From: Macrothele yani
Lineage: Eukaryota; Arthropoda; Arachnida; Araneae; Macrothelidae
DNA length: 64,000 bases
Direction: 5' to 3'
NCBI GenBank assembly: GCA_039090855.1
Contig: CM076999.1
Coordinates: forward strand, 114,823,072 to 114,887,071
The notes under the pieces: generated by a model
The model's input: only the letters and a program-made list of their open reading frames with translations
Databases searched by the model: none
Told to the model about the DNA's origin: nothing
Shown: one piece after another, positions 1 through 12,433 of the stretch
Position numbering within the stretch: position 1 is the first letter of the stretch
How the letters are laid out: each line of letters starts with the position of its first letter
Program-made: the position numbers and the translations under genes

Positions 1-654
1 TTTTTAACATATTTTTTTGATTTTTTTAAAATGAAGACATACACAGCCTACCTGAACTTAAAAGGAATTCTAAAATTATTGTTCACAGAACACAGTTAAA
101 TCTTTTGCTCTGGGGTCATTCCGTATCAGATAAATAAGGCTCACACAAACTGCCCTCTTTTGATTTCACTAAAATTGTGTGTGACTGCATAATCCAAAAT
201 TTTGGCCAAGTAAATCTATAGGGTTTCAAATTACATGACCTTGAAAATAAAAAAAATAGTGACCTATGGACAATCTTCAAGTAGTAGTATCTTGTTACCT
301 AAATGGGCTAGAAGGTTGAAATTTGTCTTTTTATAGCATTTTATATGGAGCTTTTAAATCATGTGCTGAAAAATAAAATGTCACAGAATCAATGTTATTT
401 CTTTACCAAAGATCAATAATAAAACTTTTCAGTAAATCTGATCCTGAGGCAAATTGACATTTACAGAAGTAGCATGAGGGAAACGAAGTATTACATATAA
501 CCCTTGCAATGCAGTCTTTATAAATGTTAACGGGGAATTTATCCACCTGACACCCTAAAAATAAGACTTAAAATTTTTGATGAATTATGATGCACATATA
601 ACTAAGTGCAACTTGCTACAAGGATACATTGTTTTGGATACAGTTCCCCTCTAA
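1..654. other. AT-rich non-coding stretch
   Basis: I see no coding region here. The motif GGGTCATTCCGTATCA near 113-128 resembles the terminus of the inverted-repeat element at 43091-45000, so this may hold a worn fragment of that family. Confidence 0.4.
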
Positions 655-720
<66 letters not shown>

Positions 721-729
721 CCTCTCTCT
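655..729. repeat. (CT)n microsatellite
   Basis: A short C tract is followed by an almost uninterrupted CT dinucleotide run. The Arg-Glu repeat that can be read from the other strand is a by-product of the microsatellite and not a gene. Confidence 0.95.
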
Positions 730-1681
730 TTTGTTAAATCTATTTTTTCAGCTAGTTCTGTTACTGCAACAATATTTTTTTCCAGGCTTTGGCCTGCTAA
801 CATAATCATGTCAATAAAAACCTTGCACCACATCAGCTGTCTCCTGTTTTAATATCTTTCCTGGCTTTAGGTTTGGAGTTGATAAAATTCACATTTCCTC
901 AACTCTATTTTAACAAATGGTTTTACCTTTTTTTGCCATGTAATTTAAAACACCGAATTCATCCTGCAATTTTTGAAAACTCCAAAATTTTGACAATACA
1001 GTAAGAACCTGCAACTTTTAAGTTATTCGCTTTGCATCATTTAGCATTTCTTTAAGCTGAGCATTTATTTCTTTATAGGTCAGATGATTTTGTTTATGTA
1101 GTCTTTTTTACAGGAGTTTAGTCAATTAACTGTACACATACATTCAAAATTTCTATTGCACTTTCAGAAATTTTCTTAGTTCACCTTCACTACTACTCTG
1201 GCTTATGATAGGTTAAGATGAACTTCAATATGTGAGCTGGCTGCCATCAGTTCACAGGTGTATTTGGTCTTTGAAAGACTTTTTCATAACTCACCCCATT
1301 TTTTTTATGAATAGAAAGTTTAACCATCTACTCTAAAGAACAGCATGTATATTCTTTTTTACATTATAGTGTTCCCTTTTTTTGAAGTGTTACAACAAAG
1401 TTCTTAAATCTGGGACTTTTAACACTGGGGGAGGGGGGATTCATAACAATTTCAATAGAAAAATACACCTGCACTATTTCAAAAAAAAAAAAAAAAGACT
1501 ACTTATTTACATGCAATATATCTTTGATAAAATACCTTTCAAGACCACAAGAGAAAATAAGAAGAGAACAAACATAACATATTAAAGACTTAATAAATGT
1601 AATGTTTACAATTCAGTGCTTTGGTTCCAATTTACACAGAAGTTGCTACGGTTTTACGAGAACATGTAGGCATGAGGTGAA
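730..1681. other. non-coding stretch, nothing recognised
   Basis: AT-rich sequence with a poly-A tract near 1481-1496. No protein similarity, RNA gene or repeat boundary is visible. Confidence 0.4.
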
Positions 1682-3308
1682 ATTTTCCGGCTAAACATGG
1701 TGGGGGGTACATTCAATCTTGCAATAAAGAGCAATATATCAGCCTAAAAAGTTATATTTGGAAACAAATTATCCCACTGTCTCAGCTGGTGATGCATGTT
1801 TGTAACTCATCCGTGATCATAAAATGGGTGAGTATATTCATCATTGACAAAATGTGGAATTTTGCCGCTAAACATGGGGGGGGGGGTACATTCAATCTTG
1901 CAATAAAGCAGCCTAAAAAGTTATATTATTTGGAAACAAATTAGCCCACACTGTCTCAGCTGGTGATGCATGTTTGTAACTCATCCGTGATCATAAAATG
2001 GGTGAGTATATTCATCATTGACAAAATGTGGAATTTTGCCGCTAAACATGGGGGGGGGGGTACATTCAATCTTGCAATAAAGAGCAATATAGCAGCCTAA
2101 AAAGTTATATTATTTGGAAACAAATTAGCCCACACTGTCTCAGCTGGTGATGCATGTTTGTAACTCATCCGTGATCATAAAATGGGTGAGTATATTCATC
2201 ACTGACAAAATGTGGAATTTTGCCGCTAAACATGGGGGAGTACATTCAATCTTGCCATAAAGAGCAATATATCAGCCTAAAAAGTTATATTATTTGGAAA
2301 CAAATTATCCCACACTGTCTCAGCTGGTGATGCATGTTTGTAACTCATCCGTGATCATAAAATGGGTGAGTATATTCATCATTGACAAAATGTGGAATTT
2401 TGCCGCTAAACATGGGGGGTACATTCAATCTTGCAATAAAGAGCAATATAGCAGCCTAAAAAGTTATATTATTTGGAAACAAATTAGCCCACACTGTCTC
2501 AGCTGGTGATGCATGTTTGTAACTCATCCGTGTTCATAAAATGGGTGAGTATATTCATCATTGACAAAATGTGGAATTTTGCCGCTAAACACGGGGGTGG
2601 GGTGGGGTTACATTCAATCTTGCAATAAAGAGCAATATATCAGCCTAAAAAGTTATATTATTTGGAAACAAATTAGCCCACACTGTCTCAGCTGGTGATG
2701 CATGTTTGTAACTCATCCGTGTTCATAAAATGGGTGAGTATATTCATCATTGACAAAATGTGGAATTTTGCCGCTAAACACGGGGGGGGGGTACATTCAA
2801 TCTTGCAATAAAGAGCAATATATCAGCCTAAAAAGTTATATTATTTGAAAACAAATTATCCCACACTGTCTCAGCTGGTGATTCATGTTTGTAACTCATC
2901 CGTGATCATAAAATGGGTGAGTATATTCATCATTGACAAAATGTGGAATTTTGCCGCTAAACATGGGGGGGGTACATTCAATCTTGCAATAAAGAGCAAT
3001 ATAGCAGCCTAAAAAGTTATATTATTTGGAAACAAATTAGCCCACACTGTCTCAGCTGGTGATGCATGTTTGTAACTCATCCGTGATCATAAAATGGGTG
3101 AGTATATTCATCACTGACAAAATGTGGAATTTTGCCGCTAAACATGGGGGGGTACATTCAATCTTGCCATAAAGAGCAATATATCAGCCTAAAAAGTTAT
3201 ATTATTTGGAAACAAATTTTCCCACACTGTCTCAGCTGGTGATGCATGTTTGTAACTCATCCGTGATCATAAAATGGGTGAGTATATTCATCATTGACAA
3301 AATGTGGG
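1682..3308 (+). repeat. ~180-bp satellite array, nine units
   Basis: The marker CTGTCTCAGCTGG recurs at 1777, 1951, 2135, 2315, 2494, 2683, 2866, 3047 and 3227, giving spacings of 174-189 bp. Much of the length variation comes from a G tract of about 5-10 bases after the word GCTAAACA in each unit. Each unit carries a core related to that of the 126-bp satellite further right, joined to a different spacer (ACATTCAATCTTGC and on). Units differ by few substitutions, so the array is young or homogenised. Confidence 0.93.
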
Positions 3309-3453
3309 AAAATGTGAATCCAGTTCTTTTTTAGATTACCTCTAAATTAGAAGTACAAGTTGGCTCTCATGCAGTACATTATATTTGAATCATTTTTTAG
3401 AATTAAAGCAATGCTACTTTAAAATGTATCCTCAGCCATTTAGATAACTCAAT

Positions 3454-3530
3454 GCTGCCTCAGACAAGGATGCAGGTTTTAAACTCATCAAGCATTCATA
3501 AAATGGGTGAGCAAATTCATCACAGGCAGC
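3454..3530 (+). repeat. diverged single copy of the 77-nt satellite core
   Basis: A lone copy starting GCTGCCT and ending AGGCAGC, so its ends form a perfect 7-bp stem. Length is 77 nt, the same as cores in the 126-bp satellite. Compared with those (GCTGTC with GACAGC), both sides of one base pair have changed, which keeps pairing. Confidence 0.6.
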
Positions 3531-3889
3531 ATGTACATATTGTGTATGTGGTGCTTCATGAACTTCATGGAGAAATTATAGATCTTTTATGACTGTTTTG
3601 AATCCTTAGAAAAATATAGCTGTTTTGTGTACAATGGCAGGGGTTGTGCTGCAGATCGCATTCTTCACAATTTGAAAAAACAAAACAAAAAACCTTTTGG
3701 CGACTGCTGCAATGGTATTCATTACCAATAAAAACAAGATGTACCAATTTGCTCTCCTCTTTCCCCTTACTTGCTGAAATTTATTTGCTAAATAGTGAAA
3801 AATGAATCATTGTTGCATTCCCTCTTAAAACCCAACATTTGGTTACGGTATATAGATGACATCTTTTTAAATGCATTATGTAAGCAAAA
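3531..3889. other. non-coding stretch
   Basis: No coding region or repeat recognised. It lies between the satellite core and the downstream end of the Tigger-like pseudogene, and may include that element's terminal sequence, whose inverted repeats I could not find. Confidence 0.35.
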
Positions 3890-5274
3890 TTGCATTCCTC
3901 CTACCTGTCCAACCATTTCATCACTTTTTCAAAGCATTCAAATGCCTCGGAATGCGTAGGCCCCCTCACCTGCATGGGTCAGCTTTCCACCATCACTCTC
4001 TTTTTCTTCATCAGCTTCAAAGCAAACCCTTCAATGATTTCTTCTACCATTAAAAGTTGATACCCTGGATCTTCCTCATCACTCTTCAGCCATTCTTGTA
4101 CATCATGAAGATCGCACTCAAGAGCATCCCGGAATCTGTTTTAAAGTTGGTAACAAAACAATCATTTCGTCATTTTCGATCTTGTCAGCAAGTTATTCCA
4201 CGCTTTTCAAAGAGTGGGGCCTTTCACAGAATGCCATGCACAGAATGCCATACATTTTTTTTAGGTCAAACGCTTTTATAAATTTAACAACCTGTGTCAT
4301 CATCGTCATCTGACATCAAAAGTTCCTGAAGTTGTTTACCATACAATCGCTTTAAGGTTTCCAACACACTCCAGTCTATAGGCTGTAAAAATTTTAACAT
4401 TTGGTGACAGGAATGATTTTAAACATGCCACCTTCCCTTTCTAAAGTATCAGACAAAGGATGTGATAGCACATTGTCCAAAATCAGTAGAACTTTTCCCA
4501 CTTTGCCAGTGATTCTCTGATACTTCTTTACTTTGGGAATAAAAGTTTTGTTGTACCAATCTATAAAAATTGTAGCAATCATCCACGCATTTCTCAAATT
4601 GGCGTAAATTACAGGCACTTTTTTCACTTTCTTGAAAGCCCTAGGTTTCTTGGATTTTCCAATGAGCAACAAAGGTAGCCCGTGTTTCTCACTAGCGTTA
4701 GCGCAAGCAAGTTTTTTGTAGCCTGCTCCGGCATCCTTTCCCAAGACCAATGTTTTTGCAGGGAGGAGTTTTCCAATTTAATCCTGCTTTATCAGCATTG
4801 TAGATTAAATTTAAATCACAATTTCCTTGCTCTATAAAAAAAACTCTTAGTTCTTGCACAAATTTGTCTGCGTCTTCTAAATTCGCAGAAAGTTTCTCAC
4901 CTTGGATTTCTATCTCACAAATTCTGTGTCGATCTTTGAAGCACCTAAGCCAATCAGAACTTGCCTTCAATTCCAAATCTCCACCAGTCTTTTCATTAAA
5001 TACAAGAGCCTTTTCACAAAGCATAGGCCTGTTTCATTGTTTCCACTTTCCCAGACCTTTTCTTTAAACGAGAAACAAAATTTAAAATGCTCCGACTGCG
5101 TTTCTTGTCAGATACTGTTAATGTTCCAACACAGTCTGCTGCTAATGTTGCACGCGATACACTGTTTAACTTTTTAACGAACTCTACCTTATCACTTATT
5201 GATAGAACCACACATTTTCGTTTCGCAGACATTTCTTTGCAAGGAACAAAAACACTTGTTCGAAAAAGCAGCAC
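3890..5274 (-). pseudogene. Tigger/jerky-like (pogo superfamily) transposase, decayed
   Basis: Reading right to left, the pieces are a CENP-B-like helix-turn-helix start (KRKCVVLSISDKVEFVKKL, about 5230-5160), a second DNA-binding half (SSDWLRCFKDRH, about 4960), and the DDE core with the first Asp in the worn block IYNADKAGLNWK and the second in KVLLILDNVLSHP (about 4480). A tail with an acidic run and EWLKSDEEDPGYQLL (about 4110) follows. Family members are single-ORF cut-and-paste transposases that insert at TA. This copy has frameshifts near 4740 and 4400 plus stops, so it cannot make a full protein. No terminal inverted repeats were identified. Confidence 0.85.
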
Positions 5275-5329
5275 ACTTCCGAACAGAATGGTTTAAACTG
5301 GAAAGACTACAAGAGTAACGATGAGCGGG

Positions 5330-6240
5330 GTTACATTTTATTGGCTTGGCCACCTTCTCCAACATAAATAGGAGGGAATGTAGCGAGCAGGGGGAGCTTT
5401 CTGAGTTCTAGCAATTTGCCACTCTGCTGACTTGGCCTCCTTCATACTTGTGCTCACAGCAATTTAAGAGAATGCCTCCCAGAAACCCATGTACTCAAGG
5501 TTGAAAATTGTAGCTCTGACACTTGCATGCCTTGAGTTGAACCAGCTTGATCTTTGAAAATATACAAAGTGATCAAAAAGTCAGTGTATATGTACACATA
5601 ATAATTAAAAAAAAAACCCGAGCCAACAATCCAGATAATCAACACTCTGCTGTAACTAGGTTTACCTTTCAGTTTTTCTTGCCTTACATATGATTTCCTT
5701 CACTTCCAATACTAATAACATGTCCCTGTACACTGACAGTTTATAAATGACAACTTTCCCTATGTACATATTTACACATTCTATTTCAAAATTCTATACA
5801 TATTTATAAGCCAAACTTCTCTAAACTAGTTGGCAGCATTTCAGTGGTGCCACTGTGGCTTGCAAATGTAGCAGAATGGCAAACCTCTGAAAATTATGGC
5901 ATCTTCCCTTTTAAGGCTAACAACGCCCTGAAGTTTCGGTGGCTAGGTTTAGCCTAAACTCTGATTCTTACGGACAATCTTAAACATTCTTTCTGCAGTT
6001 GCAGTACTGTGTGGCACAACAAGAATTGCACGCATCACGTGTGGCGAAACTTTTGCACCATTCATTTTTGAAATGTATCATTTTCACGCTGTATCAATTC
6101 TAGGGCTATTCAAAACACCTTCATTCAATACATCAGCTTGGTGTACGACAAACTCCAATTCCAACTTGTCCTTATCACCATCACTAACAAACAGCAGTTT
6201 GAGAAATATTTGGAAAGTACATTACCGAAGAAAAGGAGAC
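5330..6240. other. non-coding stretch
   Basis: Low-complexity AT-rich DNA. No recognised gene or repeat boundary. Confidence 0.35.
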
Positions 6241-6260
6241 TTTCCTATATAAGCAACTCC

Positions 6261-6299
6261 TGTATATAAGCAACTTCTGCATGAAGTTGCTTATATACA
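6261..6299. repeat. short perfect inverted repeat
   Basis: Arms of 17 bp (TGTATATAAGCAACTTC and its complement) flank a 5-base loop TGCAT. Variants of the arm word recur just left at 6245 and right at 6303, so this is a small cluster of direct and inverted copies of one ~18-bp word. Confidence 0.85.
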
Positions 6300-6649
6300 A
6301 TTCCTATATAAGCAACTTCTGCATGAAGCAGGAATTCACTTTTCAGGGGAAATTTCTTCAAAATAGTCACACCTAACATTTAAAAACAGAGGATAGTGTG
6401 GAAGGAATATTCTCAAATACATGGAAAATACATGATGATAATTAACACAGTAATCAGACATCTCTGAATTGACTGTCTTGGAGTGGGAATTGAACCTGCA
6501 TCTCTAGATTTTCATTCGAGCATGCTGTTACTCCAGGGCGATGAAATTTTCCAAGTTTTCTGATGTGATTGATATTACATGAGAAACAGTAAAGTCAGAT
6601 GTCCAATTGCTGTGTCAATTATCACAACACAGGATAGTGAGAACATCGC

Positions 6650-7300
6650 AGGAAGAAAAAAATCGCAATTATGGGAGAAATCCTCGCTTTGATCGCCCTG
6701 AGTTACCGGAAACTTTCCCCTCAATTTTTAAGCTCAAACGTATGCATTTATGGAATAGAAGGATGTTTTAAAAATAATACTGGGTAGAAAGAACATCACG
6801 AAAAAAACTTACGATTGCAGGAGAAATCTTCACTACATCTCACTTCTGTTTTCGGAAGATGGAATTCTACCCTCAAATGGAAAACGAATCCCCCCCCCCA
6901 ATTTCTGTTCAGTTGTGCATTGATCTCAAGAAAGCCCCAAATGATAACGGAAATGGTGGAATTCCTGGAATCCACGGAAGAATCTGGTGCCTGAAGACTA
7001 CAAGGAAATCTTAAAGCTGTCTTAACTTCAGCTTTCAGAAACCGTTGCCCACAGTTTCATGCTCAATTACATACATTTGTGCAATGAAATTATATTTAAC
7101 AATGAAACTGGTCAAAGCCAACATAGCGAGAGAAAAAAAAAAGACTATGAATTCGGGAGAAATTGTCACTCCACCTAAATTTAGTCTTTGATAAAGCGCC
7201 CCCCCCTCCATCTCTTCAATCTTGCATAGATCTCGTTGAGAATGTCTCGAATGGCAACAAAGGAAGTGGAACTCCACAAATCCACAGAAGAATCTCGTGT
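6650..7300 (+). repeat. degenerate tandem repeat, ~310-bp period
   Basis: Words such as GGGAGAAAT followed by TC(A/G)CT recur near 6672, 6829 and 7155. The phrase GGAATCCACGGAAGAATCT near 6969 has a diverged partner near 7275 (CAAATCCACAGAAGAATCT). The units are strongly diverged, so this is an old local duplication. Confidence 0.5.
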
Positions 7301-7562
7301 ACTGCACTGATCTTGGAAGCGTGCGGTTGATCAGCATCTGACTGACGGTAAGTGATGTAAGCAACAGCCAACAGGGTGGCAGTTGGCTGCCGTCCCACTT
7401 GCCCACAGGGATACTGATCCACCCAATGTAATCCCAGCCCGGTGCTATGCTTTCTTTCCATTTAGCTTTGAAACAAGCAAAACACATTCCACAAAAGGAA
7501 AAAGGAAAATTAGGAAAGAAACAAGGAGCTGCATCACAAACTTTGTTCAGGGGTGTTTGCAT
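7035..7562 (-). other. unrecognised 175-codon open frame
   Basis: An uninterrupted frame whose product has scattered cysteines and a hydrophobic C-terminal third. I recognise no domain. It overlaps a degenerate tandem repeat and sits in repeat-rich DNA without clear splice signals or a promoter, so it is more likely accidental than a gene. Confidence 0.15.
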
Positions 7563-7719
7563 TAATTACAAAACCAGTAAAACACTCTTAATAACAATGA
7601 AAATCTGAACATCTGGAAATTTTTGTTAGCCATCCATAATGGTTGGCACCTCTCTATACAGTTCATTACTGGCTGGAAATAAAAGCAAAACTGCACACAT
7701 CAAAGAGAAAAAAATACAT

Positions 7720-8603
7720 GCTGTCTCAGTTGGTGATGCATGTTTTTGTAATCACCAGTAGTCATAAATTGGATGACTTTTCATCACTGACAGCAAATAA
7801 ACACAATACACAGCATGGCAGCACACAAAATTTAAGGAAGCTTTTTCTTTAATGGATGGACAATGACTGCCAGATCTGTAGTCATATACATTTTCTTTCT
7901 TTTTTTGTTTTTTAAAGTTACATGCACATCCAAATTTTATGTTAGTTCACTGAATGCAAATAAATGCAAGTGTATATAACAATGGGAGGTTTTTTTTTTT
8001 TTTTGTAAACTAGCTGTCTCAGTTGGTGATGCATGTTTTTGTAATCACCAGCAGTCATAAATTGGGCGATATGTTTCATCACGGGACAACAAATTAACAT
8101 AAAACAGTGCAGTGTTAGAATTAGAAATGAATCATCTACTGGCCCAGCAGACCACTAGAATTTGCAAACCACTGGCCCAGCAGACCACTAGAATTTGCAA
8201 ACCACTGGCCCAGCAGACCACTAGAATTTGCAAACCACTGGCCCACCAAAATACCCATTGGTCAGTAAAAAAATAACCATACAGCAAGGTAAAAAAAATA
8301 CAAATTCATTTTTAACTTGTGACAATTTAGAAGAAAAAAAAATTACTATCCATCCGGGCCAGTAAAGTCAATAGTTCAGTGGTCCGATGAAAGTTTTACT
8401 GGCCAATAGCCAGCAGACCACTGTGTAAATCGAACACTACAGTGTATACATCAAAAAGATTGAACAAAATATTAGCTGTCTCAGTTGGTGATGCATGTTT
8501 TTGAAATCACCAGCAGTCATAAATTGGGTGATAGGTTTCATCACTGACAGCAAATAAATACAAAACAGTGTATACAACAAAAGGATTGAACAAAACATTA
8601 GCT
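7720..8603 (+). repeat. 126-bp satellite family, left segment
   Basis: Cores of the CTGTCTCAGTTGGTGATGC type occur at 7720-7794, 8013-8090 and 8475-8551. The MITE at 8109-8438 separates the second and third. The array is cut at 8603 by the Penelope-like element and resumes at 14555, with AAAACATTAGCT duplicated on both sides. Confidence 0.9.
8109..8438. mobile_element. satellite-borne MITE, copy A (330 bp)
   Basis: This sequence interrupts one satellite monomer and is flanked by ACAGTG on both sides (8103-8108 and 8439-8444). Its ends are loosely inverted (AGTGTTAGAATTA at the left; TAGTGTTCGATTTA read inward from the right), recalling hAT-type termini. This copy holds three tandem 33-bp units starting CACTGGCCCAGCAG, where the other three copies have one. 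No coding capacity. Confidence 0.75.
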
Positions 8604-9038
8604 AACTTGTACAAAAAACTAGCGGATAATGCTTACCTTGGCATTCCTTTCTAGCGACAGGAACATTTCACGCACGTGTTTTCCGGTCTTTGTTGATGTT
8701 ATTGTCCTAAAGTCTGTTGTATGCGATGACTGGCTTTACTTCTCACACTTTTCGCTGGGTACACTTTTCGCTGGATCTTTGCCTAAGGATTCAAACATCA
8801 ATTTTTACCGTTCTTTATACACGAAATTTTCGCCCATACTCTGGGCATCTTCAGGAGCGTGGCGACTTTACCACCGATGTTCGTGGTTAACTTCGCGCTA
8901 ATGGAGTCCGATACTCCTTGTTGCCATTCGTCGGAAAAACTTTCCTGGATATATTTCGTTATCAAGCCCGGCTGGCGCCATCTATGTTTCGTTAAGAACA
9001 CTTTTTTTCCCCGTATTTTTTTTTTTAATTTTCTTCTC

Positions 9039-11211
9039 CTATCCTGGTTTTCTTGTTTTTTTTTTTTTTTTTTTTTTTTGCCTGTTTTTCTTTTGTTGTT
9101 GTTTTTCTTGTCTTATTAGTTCTTTCCACAGGCCCGATAATGTGCTAGGGTCGTTCTGGTTACATACCCTTGCTTTATTTTTGTAGAATATTGCTTCTTC
9201 CCTCCTCATTTGCCTTTCCGATTTTTTATTCTTTTTTAGCATTTTAATTTCATCGAACTTTTGGAATGTCCGGTTTTCCAAGCAGAATTGCACTAAAGCA
9301 GTTTTGGCTTTTTTTTTGCCAGTTAGATATGTGTTGTTTAAGTCTTTTTTTAATCTGTTTTTCGTACTTCTAATGTACGATATTGGGGATATGTGTGCTA
9401 TTGGAATTTCGTAGGTTCCTGATTCTTCTAGCATTTTTTCCTGTTTTTTTGTTGACAGTCATACTTTTCACTGTGTGCACTGAGCTTCCTAGTTGTAAGT
9501 CATATTTAGCACAGTGCCTATTGATTTCTTTACTCACTTTTTTATTTCTCATCTTCCTTTGGTTGTGCACTTCTTGGCCTTCTTTACTCTGAGTCATATG
9601 CTTTTTACTCTCATGTATCCATTTATTAATTAGCTTGCTCGGGTACCCATACTCTTGTGATATTTTCGAGATAAACTCTAGCTCTTGATTTTTTAGCCTG
9701 TTAGACGTGTGTGTGTACACTCGCCGTATCAAGTTTACTATGCTGTTTTTTTTATGTATCACTGGATGGTGCGACGAGTATGGTATCAGTACAGGTATGT
9801 AAGTTGCTTTTCTGAACACAGAGTATTCAAAGCTATTTTTGTTTTTCTTTAGTTGAATGTCCAGGAAGGATAGGCAATTATCCTCTTCAAACTCAATAGT
9901 TAGCTCTATGGTGTTACAGATTTTGCTAAACTGCTGTGCTAGATCTTGTAGCTCGGCTTTGTTAAGTTTAGACATTATAATAATGTCGTCAACATATTGA
10001 GCATAAAGTATTGGTTTTTCAGGTAAATTTTGAATAATTTCTTTTTCGAGGTATGCCATAATCACTTCTGCGTATCACGCCGATAATGGGGATCCCATAG
10101 GGCCACCTTGCGTTTATTTAAATATATTTCCTTCAAAATGGAAGATGTTTTCCTTGATGAAATATAAGGTATTCTTTAGCTCTTTCAGTTGTGACAAGTT
10201 TAGTTCTTTGTTGATGCTTAGTTGTTGCATAATCAATTCGATGGCTAGCTCGACAGGAGTGTTTGGGTATAACGCCTTAACATCCATGGAGACCATAGTT
10301 ATTTGCTCTAGGTCTTGATTAATTAATTTGATTTTTTCTATAAACTCATAGCTATTCTTTAATGTATATTGATTCCTCATGAATATTGGGGATAGATAGT
10401 TGTATATCTTTTTTTCTAGGTTGATGAGTGGTGAGTTTTTTTTTCGATAGAATCAGTCTTAAAGGTGTGTTTTCTTTATGAGTTTTAATTTTCCAGAATA
10501 TTTTTGGCATCCCTGCTCCCATTGGAGGGTTTGCATTTTTTATTTCTGTTGGTAACGTGCTGTGGTTCCTTATATTAGCCAGGAAGGTAAGTTGCTTGTC
10601 GGTGGGATCTTTGTTGATGCTATCGCACAGTAGCTCTGAGATGGCCGTCCGCATTTTATCATTATATTCCGAAGTGTCCATAATAACAATTTGCCCTGTT
10701 TTGTCCGCTTTGCAGAATTTGATCGTGGGGTCTTTGCAAAGATTTACTAGTTGTTTTCTGTCATACTTTAATTTATTAATCTTAGTTTTTTTTTTTTTTT
10801 TTTTTTTTGTGCTTAGCGTTATACTCTTTCAGCATGATTCTGAATAGCTTAAACCTTAGATCGGTAGCATGTTCTGGATGCACTGGCTGCACAATATCTT
10901 CTAAGATAGGAATGTACTCTTCTGTTCTTGGGGTTTTAGGTGGAAATGGGTATTTTTTTCCCACGTTGTAGCACTGCCTTTTCACTAAAAGTTAGCGCTC
11001 TCAATGATTGATTCACAAACACTGGGTATTCTGTACTTTCATCACCCCTCATTTTGATTCCATCTAAAAGGGTATTAAATTTCTTGGCAGTTGAGCTTTC
11101 TGCCGCCTTTTGTTGGCTTTCGACTATTTCATTAATTTCAGTGAGAACATCGTCTATAATAAGGGTTTTCCATGTCCCGTTAAAATTCATATATTCAGTA
11201 TCTGGTTCCAC
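9039..11211 (-). pseudogene. Penelope-type reverse transcriptase/GIY-YIG endonuclease, copy 1
   Basis: From right to left the protein fragments give the N-terminal region, the RT fingers (AGMPKIFWKIKTHKENTPLR, about 10500), GGPMGSPLSA, the active site QYVDDIIIMSK (about 9980) and SFLDIQLKKN. These are followed by the thumb and a GIY-YIG-like nuclease (SGTYEIPIAH...SYI.STKNRLKK, about 9420-9340) with a lysine-rich tail. Penelope proteins copy their RNA into DNA at chromosome breaks, and the GIY-YIG domain does the nicking. An in-frame TGA follows GSPLSA, and frameshifts occur near 10450, 10800 and 10950, so the gene is dead. Confidence 0.9.
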
Positions 11212-11635
11212 ATATTATAGCACTGAATGTGGTTTTGGTATAGTTGTTTTCTTTTATAAATGATTTCTGCACTTAGTCTTTTCTCTTGACACGTCAGTAG
11301 CAGCCTTTTGTCTTTTCCATGCATAGGTTTGTTGGAAATTCGTAAGTATTTTGGTATAATATTAAAGTCTCTACAGTTCGTTAAGAACTTTATTTGGATA
11401 TCTTCTTTTACCGGTTTAATTTTCTTTTTTTAAACTTCCTTATGATGTTTAGTTCTTTAGGCGTCAGCAGGCTTTTATACTTCATTATCCGTTCATGTAT
11501 CGTTGTTCCGCCCGTGGCCGATTCTAATGCATGTATAACGAATCAATTCCACTTAGTAGTTCTAATTCTGACTATTTTATATAGCTCTAATTATTGTACT
11601 ATTCTCTTTTACGAGCGATATTTCAAAGTAACTTG

Positions 11636-12433
11636 TACAAAAAAACTAGCGGATAATGCTTACCTTGGCATTCCTTTCTAGCGACGGGAACATTTCACGC
11701 ACGTGTTTTCCGGTCTTTGTTGATGCTATTGTCCTAAAGTCCGTTGTATGCGATGACTGGCTTTACTTCTCACACTTTTCGCTGGGTATACTCCTTGGAT
11801 CTTTGCCTTAGGATTCAAACATCAATTTTTACCGTTCTTTATACTCGAAATTTTCGCCCATACTCTGGGCATCTTCAGGAGCGTGGCGACTTTACCACCG
11901 ACGTTCGTGGTTAACTTCGCGCTAATGGAGTCCGATACTCCTTGTTGCCATTCGTCGGAAAAACTTTCCTGGATATATTTCGTTATCAAGCCCGGCTGGC
12001 GCCATCTATGTTTCGTTAAGAACACTTTTTTTTTAATTTTCTTCTCCTATCCTGGTTTTCTTGTCTTTTTTTGCCTGTTTTTCTTTGTCGTTGTTTTTCT
12101 TGTCTTATTAGTTCTTTCCACAGGCCCGATAATGTGCTAGGGTCGTTCTGGTTACATACCCTTGCTTTATTTTTGTAGATTAATATTGCTTCTTCCCTCC
12201 TCATTTGCCTTTCCGATTTTTTATTCTTTTTTAGCATTTTAATTTCATCGAACTTTGGGAATGTCCGGTTTTCCAAGCAGAATTGCACTAAAGCAGTTTT
12301 GGCTTTTTTTTTTTTGCCAGTTAGATATGTGTTGTTTAAGTCTTTTTTTTAATCTGTTTTTCGTACTTCTAATGTACGATATTGGGGGTATGTGTGCTAT
12401 TGGAATTTCGTAGGTTCCTGATTCTTCTAGCAT
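11636..12433 (-). repeat. Penelope terminal segment (pseudo-LTR), second direct copy
   Basis: This is a near-identical direct copy of 8610-9434, including the GIY-YIG and tail coding region. It ends abruptly at 12433, where the sequence switches to the inverted body copy. It lies upstream of copy 1 on the minus strand, as expected for a 5' pseudo-LTR. Confidence 0.85.

Noticed and set aside
1682..3308. CRISPR-like array
   Set aside because: Units are ~180 bp with no unique spacers of constant size, and the DNA is eukaryotic.
8859..9119. plus-strand frames over the Penelope endonuclease
   Set aside because: The minus strand carries the recognisable GIY-YIG and RT motifs; these are opposite-strand shadows.
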